A DNA stretch of 64,000 bases from Treponema porcinum (GCF_900167145.1 NZ_FUWG01000016.1:1-64000); one strand, 5' to 3'. Shown: positions 8,028-17,311, counted from the stretch's first letter. A program made the numbers and translations. The notes: generated by a model not told the origin, from the sequence alone.

Positions 8028-8357
8028 TTACGTTATTACAAACTGCACTAAAATCATATAGCACACCGTTCCGCCTGCAATCGAAAGAAGCATCTGACGC
8101 CGCCACAAGTGAAGAAGAACAGTTACGGCAATCGAAACGAATTCCGCAAGTCCGTGCATTCCGTGAAAAACGTCAACGTTTTTGAGGCAATACACAACAA
8201 GCATACCGAAAACGGCGGAAGGAAGCGCTTTTCCCAGATACATAATGAAACGCGGAGTAGGACGCTTTTCCGAAAAAATAAAAAACGGGAGAAAGCGCGT
8301 AATCATCGTAGCAAGCGCGCACGCGGCAATAATTACAATCTGCTGAAAATGCGTCAT
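8028..8357 (-). CDS. azlD: AzlD-like branched-chain amino acid exporter small subunit
   Basis: 109 residues, four hydrophobic segments, AzlD/YgaH family ([10 protein letters not shown] near the N-terminus, [17 protein letters not shown]). It forms the small subunit of a two-component branched-chain amino acid exporter with AzlC. The ATG overlaps the azlC stop codon (ATGA), indicating translational coupling. The arginine-containing first helix and length match the family. Confidence 0.88.
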   Translation of the reverse strand: MTHFQQIVIIAACALATMITRFLPFFIFSEKRPTPRFIMYLGKALPSAVFGMLVVYCLKNVDVFHGMHGLAEFVSIAVTVLLHLWRRQMLLSIAGGTVCYMILVQFVIT

Positions 8358-9073
8358 TTTTCAGCCTCCACATCAAAATCTGCTTCCAGCGGTTTTCTAA
8401 AAATGCTTAAAAGCGCAAGAATTGCAATCATTGAAGGAATCATAAACCGTCCGCTTCCAAAGAAAAAAAGACACAGCGCAGAACAGCCAAGACCGATTAG
8501 CGCCGTCCAGTGAGATTTTTCCTTGAGCCACTGTTCCATAAAAATAACGACGAACATCGCCGTCATTACAAAATCAAGACCTTTTGTATTGAACGTAATC
8601 AGCGAACCTAAAATTCCGCCGAGCGTTGCGCCGGAAACCCAGTACAGATAGTCCAGAAGCGTAACGAAAAAGTAGAACCAGCCCCTGTCAATTCCGTCCG
8701 GGATTTTTGCAGTATAATTGATTGAAAAAGTTTCGTCGCACATACCGAAAATCAAAAAAGTCTTTTTTATGCCCATAGACTTGTATTTATCGAGCATTGA
8801 AATTCCGTAGAAAAGATGGCGCGCCTGAATAAGAAGCGCCATAATGAATGACTGAACAGGCGCAAACGGCGAAAGCAGCATAGAAACCGCGACAAATTCA
8901 AGCGAACCGCCGAAAATAATTGCACTCATACACATCGGGTAGACAAAACTGAATCCCGAAACGTTCATATAAATACCGTAGGCAAAACTCAAAAACCAAA
9001 ATCCGGCAAAAATCGGAATAGTAAACGGAAACGCCGCCTTAAGCGCAGCAAGCAGAACAGATTTCTTTTTCAT
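8354..9073 (-). CDS. azlC: AzlC-like branched-chain amino acid exporter large subunit
   Basis: 239 residues, AzlC/YgaZ family: [31 protein letters not shown] and CDETFS are conserved family segments. Works with AzlD in the inner membrane to export branched-chain amino acids. The frame stays open far upstream of 9073, but only the region from [16 protein letters not shown] is AzlC-like. A TAAAAT box ends 7 nt before this ATG and no Shine-Dalgarno is seen, suggesting a leaderless message. First gene of the minus-strand run down to 4397. Confidence 0.9.
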   Translation of the reverse strand: MKKKSVLLAALKAAFPFTIPIFAGFWFLSFAYGIYMNVSGFSFVYPMCMSAIIFGGSLEFVAVSMLLSPFAPVQSFIMALLIQARHLFYGISMLDKYKSMGIKKTFLIFGMCDETFSINYTAKIPDGIDRGWFYFFVTLLDYLYWVSGATLGGILGSLITFNTKGLDFVMTAMFVVIFMEQWLKEKSHWTALIGLGCSALCLFFFGSGRFMIPSMIAILALLSIFRKPLEADFDVEAEK

Positions 9074-9080
9074 AGTTATG

Positions 9081-9086
9081 ATTTTA
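9081..9086 (-). promoter_or_regulatory. -10 box before azlC
   Basis: On the minus strand TAAAAT (9086-9081) is followed by 7 nt and the azlC ATG at 9073. No convincing -35 is present, so this is supported mainly by the recurrence of the same geometry elsewhere in the window. Confidence 0.4.
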
Positions 9087-9175
9087 GAGCGTATACCAAA
9101 ACAGCGTTTTATGCAAACATTGCGTAAAAACAGGCGTTTTTTGTGCAGACTGACAATGTCTTTTTCAAAAAATTC

Positions 9176-9184
9176 TGTTAGTAT
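9176..9184 (+). promoter_or_regulatory. Extended -10 of the NimA-like gene
   Basis: TGT followed by TAGTAT (9179-9184), then 6 nt to the ATG at 9191; no Shine-Dalgarno sequence. Leaderless geometry. Confidence 0.5.
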
Positions 9185-9190
9185 TGGCGT

Positions 9191-9667
9191 ATGTTCAGAC
9201 AGATGAGAAGATTTAAACAGCAGCTTGCAGACGAAGACTGTAAGAAACTGCTCAGGGAAGAGCCGCGCGGTATTCTTTCGCTTCTTGGCGACGATGATTA
9301 TCCATACGGAATTCCGATGAATTTCTATTACGATGAGGAAGAAAGCGTAATCTACTTCCACGGCGCAAAAGAAGGACACAAAGTTGACGCGATTAAAAAG
9401 CACGACAAAGTATCGTTCTGCGTATATGACAAAGGATTTAAAAAGCCGGGCGAATGGGCGCTGAACATCAAGAGCGTCATCGTGTTCGGTAGGATGAGTT
9501 TTATTCAGGACGAGGCGCTTTCCGTGGAAAAATGCCGCATTCTGGGACAAAAATACAATCCTAGCGCAGAAGCCGTAGAAGAAGAACTGAAAAATGCACT
9601 TCCGCGCCTTCAGATGTTTGCGCTTCACATCGAACACATCTCTGGAAAAATCGTAAACGAATCGTAA
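9191..9667 (+). CDS. Pyridoxamine 5'-phosphate oxidase-fold flavoprotein, NimA-like
   Basis: 158 residues of the split-barrel FMN-binding fold. It begins with the NimA-type MFRQMRRFKQQLADEDCKKLL and has GILSLLGDDDYPYGIPMNF and VIYFHGAKEGHKVDAI (the histidine in this second motif is typical of Nim and related FMN proteins). Some members reduce 5-nitroimidazoles to harmless amines; most have unknown substrates. Monocistronic, divergent from azlC with a 117-bp spacer, and probably leaderless. Confidence 0.82.
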   Translation: MFRQMRRFKQQLADEDCKKLLREEPRGILSLLGDDDYPYGIPMNFYYDEEESVIYFHGAKEGHKVDAIKKHDKVSFCVYDKGFKKPGEWALNIKSVIVFGRMSFIQDEALSVEKCRILGQKYNPSAEAVEEELKNALPRLQMFALHIEHISGKIVNES

Positions 9668-9695
9668 GATTTTTCTCAGGCTCGGCAGATTTACC

Positions 9696-9724
9696 TTGCA
9701 CAAAGCGGATTATCTTTGTATATT
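9696..9724 (+). promoter_or_regulatory. Sigma70-type promoter in the 9.7-kb intergenic region
   Basis: -35 TTGCAC (9696-9701), 17-bp spacer, -10 TATATT (9719-9724). It points into a hairpin-rich stretch with no clear open reading frame. Confidence 0.5.
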
Positions 9725-9889
9725 GAATTCAGCGATAATCCGTGAGGGATTAGCAAGCATATTTGGAAAAAATGCCTTTTATGTAACAAGTCAACAGCAC
9801 GGTCTTTCTGACCTGGCTTGTTTTAAATTGCGAGACTCATGCGTAACCGTATGGCTATGCGTGCGTCTTTTTGTTTTTTAAACTGAACG

Positions 9890-9933
9890 ACCCGGTACGT
9901 CATATTCATACGGCGCACCGGGTTATTTATTTT
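9890..9933 (+). terminator. Candidate terminator of the 9.7-kb transcript
   Basis: Arms ACCCGGT (9890-9896) and ACCGGGT (9917-9923), followed by a T-rich stretch TATTTATTTT. Confidence 0.45.
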
Positions 9934-10133
9934 AACCGTTTTTATGGAGCGTAAGGTAAAAACTGCCGGAACAGCCAGGTTTTTACCTGCCCCAAAAAGT
10001 TTGCGTTGCAGACTTGATAATCTATTGCTGTTTCCGCAGAAATTTGCGCATCAGTTTATTCATTGCGGAACAGCGTAAAAAGTCAGCCGATTGCAAAAAA
10101 ATCTTCCCGGCTTTTTACAGGAGTTCTGACTTT

Positions 10134-11483
10134 ATGGAACAAATGAAATGGATTGTGCTTTCCGTTGCCGTCATTATGTATGTACTTGTCATCGTCTTTC
10201 AAAAAAAGAAAGTTTGGTTCACCACAGGAGCAGCCGTGCTCATCGTGATTACGGGCTGTATCTTTCCGGGAGCGATATTCTCCCTGCCGGAAACGTCATC
10301 TTCATCAAAATTATTTTTGCACACCTACGCGCTCACCCATACGGCGCTTGAAATCATCAACTGGAACGTCATTCTCATTTATCTTGGAAGTATGATTATC
10401 GCCGCGCTTTTTATCTATTCAAAAGTACCGGCGCGCATTGCGGACGCGATTGTTGCCTCGTTCAAAAATACAGGTCTTGCAATGACAGCAATTCTGGTTA
10501 TGACGGGAATAATCTCTATGTTCGTAGAAAACGTGGCGACAGTTCTTGTTATGGCACCGGTTGCGCTTGCGATGTGCAGAAAACTCGAAATCAATCCTGC
10601 AACTTTTATGATTGGTCTTGCCGTTATGTCAAACCTTGAGGGAACTGCGACTCTTGTAGGCGATCCGCCGTCAATGATTTTTGCAAGTTACGCCGGCTAC
10701 ACTTTCATAGATTTCTTCTTTCATCAGGGAAAATTCTCTATTTTCTGGATTGTGCAGGCAGGACTTTTAACAGGGTGCATTTATTTTTTCATCCGTTTTT
10801 CCAGCTGTGGAAAAAACAGTCTACGCCCGGAAAAAATGCAGGTCGTTTCATACGTTCCGCTCTGGCTGCTGCTTGCAATGATTTTCGGACTGGCAGCCCT
10901 TTCGTTCATACCGAACTGCCCGCCGTTTTCAGGAGGAATATTTGTTCTTGCAACAGGACTTTTCGGTCTTGTTTGGTACTGTTTCCGCAAAAAAGACGCA
11001 GACGCGTCCGCCATTTCGCTTGTAAAAGAACTTGACTGGGAAACGATTTTCTTTCTTCCCGGAATTTTTACGGTCATCGGTGCAATTCAGGAAACAGGAC
11101 TTTTAAACGATTTTGCGCAAGTGCTTTCAGGCATAACGGGCGGCTCAAAACTTGCAGGATTTATTATGATTATCGCCGTTTCGGTGATTATAAGCGGATT
11201 TGTAGACAATGTGCCGTACATAATGGCAATGCTTCCGGTAGTGCGCGAAATGGTTTTGTCAATGAACGCAAGTCCTGAACTTTTTATGTTTGCGCTTCTT
11301 ACAGGAAGCTGCCTTGGCGGAAACCTTACACCGTTCGGGGCCAGCGCAAATATTGTTGCAATGGGAATTGTGCGGAAGCAGGGATATGAAATGAAATTCT
11401 CAAAATGGCTTACGACCGGAGTTCCGTTTACGATTCTTACGACAGCGGCAGCGGCAGCAGTCCTGTGGCTTATCTGGGCATAA
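10134..11483 (+). CDS. SLC13/ArsB-type (ion transporter superfamily) permease
   Basis: 449 residues with about 11-12 membrane helices. Conserved segments include LEIINWNVILIYLGSM, FVENVATVLVMAPVA (the helical-hairpin motif with an Asn in the family's ENVAT position) and LEGTATLVGDPPSMI, with the second-half repeat GFVDNVPYIMAMLPVV and GSCLGGNLTPFGASANIVA. These define the ArsB/NhaD/SLC13 inverted-repeat fold for anion or proton-coupled transport. The substrate (dicarboxylate, arsenite, Na+/H+) cannot be decided. The start at 10134 follows AGGAG (10119-10123). Monocistronic, with a hairpin leader. Confidence 0.85.
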   Translation: MEQMKWIVLSVAVIMYVLVIVFQKKKVWFTTGAAVLIVITGCIFPGAIFSLPETSSSSKLFLHTYALTHTALEIINWNVILIYLGSMIIAALFIYSKVPARIADAIVASFKNTGLAMTAILVMTGIISMFVENVATVLVMAPVALAMCRKLEINPATFMIGLAVMSNLEGTATLVGDPPSMIFASYAGYTFIDFFFHQGKFSIFWIVQAGLLTGCIYFFIRFSSCGKNSLRPEKMQVVSYVPLWLLLAMIFGLAALSFIPNCPPFSGGIFVLATGLFGLVWYCFRKKDADASAISLVKELDWETIFFLPGIFTVIGAIQETGLLNDFAQVLSGITGGSKLAGFIMIIAVSVIISGFVDNVPYIMAMLPVVREMVLSMNASPELFMFALLTGSCLGGNLTPFGASANIVAMGIVRKQGYEMKFSKWLTTGVPFTILTTAAAAAVLWLIWA

Positions 11484-11521
11484 AGCCGCCTGTGTACGAA
11501 AATGTGTATGCGCAGGGTGCG

Positions 11522-14302
11522 TTACTTTTTTATGCAGCGCGCCACCGTTTCGTACATTTTAAGCGGCTCTATCGGTTTTGAAAGATGCGCGGTCATTCCG
11601 GCAGAAAAACATTCCTCCTTGTCTGACTCGTAGGAATTTGCCGTCATTGCAATTACTGGAACTGTTTTTGCATCAGGGCGGTCAAGATTTCTTATGGCGC
11701 GCGTTGCTTCAAGTCCGTTCATCACCGGCATACGCACGTCCATAAGGATAACGTCATACGCGCCCGGTGCAGAGGCAGAAAACGCATCTAAGCACTTCTT
11801 TCCGTCCTTAACGGCAGTAACGATGCACCCTGCATTTTCCAGAAGCCTGCACAAAATCTGACTGTTCAGTTCAACGTCCTCGCACACAAGAACGCGCGCA
11901 CCCTTTATGCGTTCATTCACCGCCCCGGAATATTCTGCGTCACTTTCCAATGCCGTCTTTTTTTCCTGAACTTCATCCGCAAAAGTAAAATCAAGGCAGA
12001 CAGTAAAAACAGTTCCTTCGCCGGGCGTACTCTGAACGTCAATAGAACCGTTCATCAGTTCGATTATGTTTTTTGAAATTGAAAGACCAAGCCCCGAACC
12101 AGAGGAACGTTCCGTATCATCATTAAGTTCCTGCGAATATGGCGTAAAAAGACTGTTCTGAATAAATTTCCGGCTCATTCCGATTCCCGTGTCACGGAAC
12201 TGTATTTTTACGCGCTCGGTTTTATCGTTTGCGGAAACAGTTTCAAACGAAAGGACGACAGAACCGTTCTCCGGTGTAAATTTTACCGCATTCGACAGAA
12301 TGTTCATAAACACCTGCTTAAGCCTGAGTTCGTCTTCCAGAATGAAACGGTCAGGATTGAATTTTTCAAACTCAACGGAAAAACGTATGTTCTTTTTCCG
12401 CGCGGCAGGCTTTATCATATCCGAAACATTTTCTATAAAATCTTTTATGCAGAAAATATGCCTGTCAAACTTAAGTTTTCCGTGTTCAAGTTTCTGCATA
12501 TCAAGAATGTCATTTATAAGGCTGAGCATATAACGGCAGGAACTTCGCGCCGTTTTCATATTTTCGCGGATTTCGTCAACAGTCTCAGACTGTCCGGCAA
12601 GTTCAAGCATTCCTACAATTCCGTTCATCGGAGTACGAAGGTCGTGGCTTATTCGCGCAAAAAAGTCGGAGCGTTCCTCGTTCCGTTCAATCATCCGGTT
12701 TCGGTCACGCTTCATCATAACTGCATAAATTGCAAGAAAACTTATCCAGAGAACCATACACACGCAAAGAACAAGGAGCACTATAAAAGAAGAAAAATGC
12801 TGCTGCACGAAAAAACGCACGTTGATTTTTGGAAAAATGTTCCGCGTATGCTTCATCATTGCATTGTCTATTACAGAAACGTCAAGCAGATGAAGCCCTT
12901 TGTTTACTATACTGCAAAGTGTCTGCGCATCTTCACCGTAAAATTGAATTCCAAAACCAAGCGGAACGTCCGTCATCGGAACGGCAGATATTCTTCCAAG
13001 ACTTTCAGCTATTATGACGTTTTCCGCACTGTATAAATCAATGAACACAAGGTCAATTTTTCCACCGTACAGGCGGCGCATACACTCCTGCGGAGAACCG
13101 TATTCTACAATCGTGTAGTCGGGGTATTTTTCCTGAATGTACTCGCGCACGCCGTCACGGTTACGCACAACGCCTACTGTATACGCCCTGCCGGTTTCGT
13201 ACACCGAGCCGATACGGTGATACAGGCGAAATGGCAGCGTAATGACAGAATCGCTTATACAGGAGGAAGAACCGTACACCTGGCAGAAAGAACATATAGT
13301 ACGGAACATAGCGTCGCTTTCAAGGGAATGGTCAGCTTCGTCGTCAGGTACATACGTAAAATCAAGGGAAGTAATTTTTGCAAGTTCCCGGCATATATCA
13401 ACAAGAACGCCCTCCATCTTTCCTTCACTTCTGTTGAACCAGGCAAGCGGTTTTGCATCAGGAGCAAGATAAACCGTAAGGTGCTTGTTTTTTGAAATGC
13501 AGTCAACTTCACTTTTATTAAAAGGAGAAGAAACCATCACCGGGAACCATTTTCTGAAAAGCCTGTCGTCCCTGTCCGGCTGATGAAGGTTTATCTGAAT
13601 GATTGCTTCGCTTATCTGCGCAGCAAGTTTTTCGTTCCCTTTCCAGGACGCAAAATAGAACGGCGCATACGCAAATTTTTCTATAAGCCGCCAGTCAGAA
13701 TGAATTGCGTGTGAATTGGCAGCAACTAAATCAATTTCACCAGTTTCAAGTGCACGGTCAAGTTCATTCTGCGTTCTGTATCTGCGGATGGTAAAATGCA
13801 GGTTCTTTGATTTCATGAGTTCTTCAAGCTGCTGTTCGATTACATAACCGTCCATAAGTCCTACAACAGCATTCTGAATCGCATCGTAATCCTCATAGAT
13901 AAAATCAGTATCTGCACGGGCGGCAAGTTCTGCAATGGTGTAGCCGTAACTTGCATCGCACATTGCATAACGATCCTTGCGCTCTGCCGTACGCTGCATT
14001 GTTCCCACCAAATCAATTTCGTGCGCCTCAAGCATTTTAAGCGCATTGTCCCAGGTGCCGCAGTCAACAAATTCAAATGAAAGCGGCGCATAGTCCGACA
14101 CCGCAGAAAGATAGCTTGTATCAAAACTGCTTACAGAACCGTCTGGCTGTTTCTGGTAATAATTTCCTAAATCAAAATACGCAACTTTTACAGTCCGCCT
14201 TTCTAAAGACTGCATTTCTGCCGGAAGAAAAAATGCGGCACAAAGAAAAACAGCCGCACAGACAGCAATTTTTTTTATCCTGCACAAAACAATTCTTTTC
14301 AC
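11522..14302 (-). CDS. Hybrid sensor histidine kinase with two periplasmic solute-binding domains
   Basis: 926 residues, starting at GTG 14302 with GGAGG upstream. Order: signal/TM anchor (about 10-28), two tandem SBP_bac_3-like periplasmic domains (about 35-260 and 275-505), a membrane helix (FIVLLVLCVCMVLWISFLAI), HisKA with ISHDLRTPMNG (phospho-His near residue 560), HATPase with N-box NILSNAVKF, DTGIGMS and GSGLGLSI, and a C-terminal receiver with phosphoacceptor in VILMDVRMP. This is the EvgS/BvgS architecture, sensing a small molecule and passing phosphate His-Asp internally. The HPt module is missing from the chain and is encoded by the gene immediately upstream. No output response regulator is adjacent. 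Confidence 0.9.
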   Translation of the reverse strand: MKRIVLCRIKKIAVCAAVFLCAAFFLPAEMQSLERRTVKVAYFDLGNYYQKQPDGSVSSFDTSYLSAVSDYAPLSFEFVDCGTWDNALKMLEAHEIDLVGTMQRTAERKDRYAMCDASYGYTIAELAARADTDFIYEDYDAIQNAVVGLMDGYVIEQQLEELMKSKNLHFTIRRYRTQNELDRALETGEIDLVAANSHAIHSDWRLIEKFAYAPFYFASWKGNEKLAAQISEAIIQINLHQPDRDDRLFRKWFPVMVSSPFNKSEVDCISKNKHLTVYLAPDAKPLAWFNRSEGKMEGVLVDICRELAKITSLDFTYVPDDEADHSLESDAMFRTICSFCQVYGSSSCISDSVITLPFRLYHRIGSVYETGRAYTVGVVRNRDGVREYIQEKYPDYTIVEYGSPQECMRRLYGGKIDLVFIDLYSAENVIIAESLGRISAVPMTDVPLGFGIQFYGEDAQTLCSIVNKGLHLLDVSVIDNAMMKHTRNIFPKINVRFFVQQHFSSFIVLLVLCVCMVLWISFLAIYAVMMKRDRNRMIERNEERSDFFARISHDLRTPMNGIVGMLELAGQSETVDEIRENMKTARSSCRYMLSLINDILDMQKLEHGKLKFDRHIFCIKDFIENVSDMIKPAARKKNIRFSVEFEKFNPDRFILEDELRLKQVFMNILSNAVKFTPENGSVVLSFETVSANDKTERVKIQFRDTGIGMSRKFIQNSLFTPYSQELNDDTERSSGSGLGLSISKNIIELMNGSIDVQSTPGEGTVFTVCLDFTFADEVQEKKTALESDAEYSGAVNERIKGARVLVCEDVELNSQILCRLLENAGCIVTAVKDGKKCLDAFSASAPGAYDVILMDVRMPVMNGLEATRAIRNLDRPDAKTVPVIAMTANSYESDKEECFSAGMTAHLSKPIEPLKMYETVARCIKK

Positions 14303-14334
14303 CTCTCCTCCTTCCGCCCATCATTCAGGGATTT

Positions 14335-14679
14335 TTACAAAAGACTTTCAAGTTCCTGCTTTTTTTCCATAAGATTTTCATACAGCAGCAAAAGTTCTTC
14401 GCCGTCCTCTTTTTTTCGGAGAAGCGCAGTGATTTTTTCAAGCAGGACATAAAGCGGCGTAAGTCCGCAGTTTGCGGCAGAGCCTTTTAGCGAATGTGCC
14501 AGTTCAAAAGCATTTTCCGTCTGTTTTTTTTCAAGACTGTCGCCAAGACTCTTCCAGGCATCGTCTTTCAGCATAGTTTTTAACGCACTTATATAGAAAG
14601 AAAAATCATTGAGAAAGCGCTGCTTTGTCATCTCACTGTTCTCACAATGAAACTGCCTTAGAATGTCATCTATATCCAT
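14335..14679 (-). CDS. HPt (histidine phosphotransfer) protein
   Basis: 114 residues, a four-helix HPt domain with the phosphorylatable histidine in ELAHSLKGSAANCG. It lies 32 bp upstream of the hybrid kinase in the same orientation, so it is very likely the phosphotransfer partner between that kinase's receiver domain and an unlinked response regulator. The N-terminal 60 residues are helical, with no other domain. Confidence 0.85.
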   Translation of the reverse strand: MDIDDILRQFHCENSEMTKQRFLNDFSFYISALKTMLKDDAWKSLGDSLEKKQTENAFELAHSLKGSAANCGLTPLYVLLEKITALLRKKEDGEELLLLYENLMEKKQELESLL

Positions 14680-14781
14680 CTTTCAGCTCTTAGTTACTGC
14701 ATAAATTACATTCAGTTTAAGTCCAGATACGTTAAAAATCAAGAAGATTTAGCCCGGCGACAAGAAGGCTTTGCGTAAATT

Positions 14782-15894
14782 TTACAGAACGCTTCTGTAT
14801 ATTTCTTCAACCTGAGCGGCAGAAAGCGGAACGTAGTTGTTCGCCATAAGACGCTGCTGTTTTGTCATTGTATTTTCGGTAAAGACTGCAATGTCCGCTT
14901 CTTTTGTACCGTATGCGCTCATCGGCTTTAAGGGCAGAATAATCTCCAGAAGCGAAGAAAGTGCGTCAAACGCCTTGTCCTCATAACAGTCAAGAAACGG
15001 CGACATAACTTTGCGAAGAAGGGCAATATCTCCTGACGGATTAAGTTTCTGGTAAGCGCGGAACACGGCAGAATAAAGAACGTAATTTGCTTCTCCGTGC
15101 GGAACGTGATACGCCGCTCCGAACGAATAGCTCATTGCGTGAACTGCACCTGTTCCTGCATTCCCGAACGCAATTCCCGCGTACGCAGACGCAAGCAGAA
15201 AATCACCGTAAAGTTTTTCCCGCGCGTCCGCTCCTTCGTCCTTTATCCTGCGGTATCCCCCAAGAATAAGCTCCGCCGCACGAATACTGAATTCCCGGCT
15301 GAAAGGAGTTGCCTTCGGTGAAAGGAAACTTTCAGTTGCGTGAACAAGCGCGTCTATGGAACTTGTCGCAAAAAACTGGTACGGAAGACCGTTTAAAAGC
15401 TCCGGAACAAGAACGGCTGAATTTGCAAAAAGCGCATCGTCAGAAAGTCCCATTTTTGTATGACGGGCGGTAAGTTCCAGAATGGAAATGTTCGTAACTT
15501 CGCTTCCAGTTCCGCAGGTAGTCGGCACAATGACAAGCTCTTTCGTCCGTTCCAAAGGAATTTTCCTGTCATACAGGTCAAGCACGGGTGTATATGTTTT
15601 CAGCGCAAGAAGTTTTGCTACATCAATAATCGTTCCGCCACCAACGGCAATAACTCTTTTATACGGAACGTCCTTTGTATCCTCATAAATTTTTTCTACA
15701 AGAACGTCCGTCGGCTCGCCGCTTCCATAATCATTTCGGAAAATAACGTGCGCGCCGTTTACAAGACCGTCAAAATATTTCCAGGACGAACGTCCGATAA
15801 AAACAAGATCGTCCGCGCCTATACAGAATGCCTTGCAGAATTCCTCTGCCGTATCGCAAAGATAGATGTCCGGTACTATCCTGAACTTTTTCAT
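14782..15894 (-). CDS. 4hbD: 4-hydroxybutyrate dehydrogenase (iron-containing alcohol dehydrogenase family)
   Basis: About 370 residues. It closely resembles the clostridial NAD-dependent 4-hydroxybutyrate dehydrogenase: N-terminal IVPDIYLCDTAEEFCKAF, nucleotide motif VIAVGGGTIIDVAK, VIVPTTCGTGSEVTN, metal-site histidines in DALVHATES and YHVPHGEAN, and C-terminal QQRLMANNY. It would reduce succinate semialdehyde to 4-hydroxybutyrate (or the reverse). The start at 15894 (MKKFRIV) has GGTGGTGA upstream; an in-frame ATG at 15933 lies in the intercistronic hairpin and is unlikely. It follows gabT by about 60 bp, so the two form a GABA-degradation pair. Confidence 0.85.
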   Translation of the reverse strand: MKKFRIVPDIYLCDTAEEFCKAFCIGADDLVFIGRSSWKYFDGLVNGAHVIFRNDYGSGEPTDVLVEKIYEDTKDVPYKRVIAVGGGTIIDVAKLLALKTYTPVLDLYDRKIPLERTKELVIVPTTCGTGSEVTNISILELTARHTKMGLSDDALFANSAVLVPELLNGLPYQFFATSSIDALVHATESFLSPKATPFSREFSIRAAELILGGYRRIKDEGADAREKLYGDFLLASAYAGIAFGNAGTGAVHAMSYSFGAAYHVPHGEANYVLYSAVFRAYQKLNPSGDIALLRKVMSPFLDCYEDKAFDALSSLLEIILPLKPMSAYGTKEADIAVFTENTMTKQQRLMANNYVPLSAAQVEEIYRSVL

Positions 15895-15905
15895 ATTCAC
15901 CACCA

Positions 15906-15936
15906 TAAAAACCTTTGCAGTACAGGACTGCAAAGG
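15906..15936 (-). terminator. Intercistronic hairpin between gabT and 4hbD
   Basis: Perfect 10-bp arms CCTTTGCAGT (15912-15921) and ACTGCAAAGG (15927-15936) with a 5-nt loop. On the minus strand the stem is followed by TTTTT, so it looks like a weak intrinsic terminator or attenuator placed just before the 4hbD ribosome-binding site. Confidence 0.6.
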
Positions 15937-15955
15937 TAAAAAGATAAAAACGGCG

Positions 15956-17311
15956 CTATTTTGAACAGTGCGCTATTGCCTCTTCATAAATATTCAATCC
16001 TGCCTCAAGCTGTGCATCGGTCATTACAAGCGGCGCAAGGAAGCGGATTACGTTATTGTACGTTCCGGCGTTTTCCATCAAAAGTCCGCGGGATGCGGCA
16101 TACTGAATGATACTGCTTACAAGCTGCGGAGCAGGTTCTTTAGAAGCCTTGCTTTTTACAAACTCAATGCCAATCATTGCACCAAGACCGCGGACATCGC
16201 CTACGCACTCGTATTTTTCTTTCCATTTAGAAAAACGACTGAGGCATTTTGCACCGATTTCGTTAGCGCGGTCAAGCAGCTTTTCTTCATCAATTACGTC
16301 AAGCACCTTAAGTCCTGCGGCACACGCAAGGGCGTTTCCACCGTAAGTTCCGCCTATAACTCCGCCCGGAACGGAATCCATAATTTCATCGCGGGCAATT
16401 ACCGCACTCAACGGAACTCCGCCTGCAATCGATTTTGCAGAAGCAATAATATCAGGCGCGCATCCGGCATCTTTCCAGTATTCAGAAGCAAAAAGCCTTC
16501 CGCTTCTTCCATAGCCGCACTGAACTTCATCTGCAACAAGAAGAATTCCGTTTTCATCGCAGATTTTCCGTATTGCCTGAACATACTCAATCGGTGCTGG
16601 AATAAATCCGCCTTCACCCTGCACAGGCTCTATTACGACGGCGGCAATTGAAGAAGCCTCAGCACATTCTTCAAAAACGTCAGTAATTTTTTTCACATAA
16701 TAAGGAATTGCGCCTGCTTCAGACATTCCTTCCGGTCTGCGGTACAAATACGGAAACTCCGCCCGGAAAATGCCGCCCGGAAGCTGCCCCTGCCCTTTTG
16801 CATACGCTTTTTTTGAAGTCATTGCCATCGTAAGAAGCGTACGTCCGTGAAATGCCCCTGACATTACGATTATATTTGAACGTCCGGTGAACGCCTTTGC
16901 AATTTTCACGGCGTTTTCATCCGCCTCCGCGCCGCTGTTTGCAAACATTACTTTGTTATGCTCTCCGCGGACAGGAACGCGCGCGCCAAGTTTTTCTGCA
17001 AGAGAAACGTATCCTTCGTGCGTGACGATATTGAACATTCCGTGAAAATATTTTTCCGCCTGCTCCTGAACTGCCTTCACAAGTGCAGGATGAGAATGTC
17101 CTACGTTCAGAACGCCTACGCCGCCTACCCAGTCAAGAAATCTGTTTCCGTCAGGATCTTCAATAATTGCACCCTGCGCCTTTTCTATAACACACGGATA
17201 AATGCAGCGTATTGCATCCGGCACGGAAGCCGCACGCCTTTTTATAACCTGTGCCGCCTTAGGCCCCGGAAGTTCCTTTGTTATGATACAAGGTAATTCA
17301 TCTTTCAGCAT
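15956..17311 (-). CDS. gabT: 4-aminobutyrate aminotransferase (class III PLP enzyme)
   Basis: About 451 residues, class III aminotransferase. Visible features are ANSGAEADENAVKIAKAFTG, the PLP-contacting AFHGRTLLTMAMTSK, VIEPVQGEGGF, LLVADEVQCGYGRSGRLFA and the Schiff-base lysine in IIASAKSIAGGVPLS, with GGTYGGNALACAA following. It transfers the amino group of GABA to 2-oxoglutarate, giving succinate semialdehyde, which the 4hbD product then reduces. The start at 17311 (MLKDELPC) has GGAGG 7-8 nt upstream. Divergent from pucR; the 180-bp spacer carries a 16-bp palindrome and a 10-bp dyad. Confidence 0.9.
   Translation of the reverse strand: MLKDELPCIITKELPGPKAAQVIKRRAASVPDAIRCIYPCVIEKAQGAIIEDPDGNRFLDWVGGVGVLNVGHSHPALVKAVQEQAEKYFHGMFNIVTHEGYVSLAEKLGARVPVRGEHNKVMFANSGAEADENAVKIAKAFTGRSNIIVMSGAFHGRTLLTMAMTSKKAYAKGQGQLPGGIFRAEFPYLYRRPEGMSEAGAIPYYVKKITDVFEECAEASSIAAVVIEPVQGEGGFIPAPIEYVQAIRKICDENGILLVADEVQCGYGRSGRLFASEYWKDAGCAPDIIASAKSIAGGVPLSAVIARDEIMDSVPGGVIGGTYGGNALACAAGLKVLDVIDEEKLLDRANEIGAKCLSRFSKWKEKYECVGDVRGLGAMIGIEFVKSKASKEPAPQLVSSIIQYAASRGLLMENAGTYNNVIRFLAPLVMTDAQLEAGLNIYEEAIAHCSK

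Larger units (their letters stand above)
9668..10133 (+). other. Intergenic region with promoter, hairpins and terminator
   Basis: No convincing protein gene. A promoter (9696-9724), an inverted repeat CGGATTATC/GATAATCCG (9706-9714 and 9734-9742), a nested stem around 9784-9826 (GGTC/GACC inside AACAAG/CTTGTT-type arms) and a GC-rich hairpin with T-rich tail (9890-9933) could together form a small RNA of about 200 nt. A second hairpin (GGTAAAAAC 9955-9963, GTTTTTACC 9979-9987) lies in the leader of the downstream permease gene. I do not recognise a known riboswitch class. Confidence 0.5.

Noticed and set aside
8354..9703. A 449-residue reading of azlC extending upstream of 9073
   Set aside because: Only the part from 9073 has AzlC similarity; the extension covers the divergent promoter and the whole nimA-like gene on the other strand.
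9696..9881. Short TTG-started reading frame of 61 codons
   Set aside because: No ribosome-binding site, no family resemblance, and it lies within inverted repeats better explained as RNA structure.
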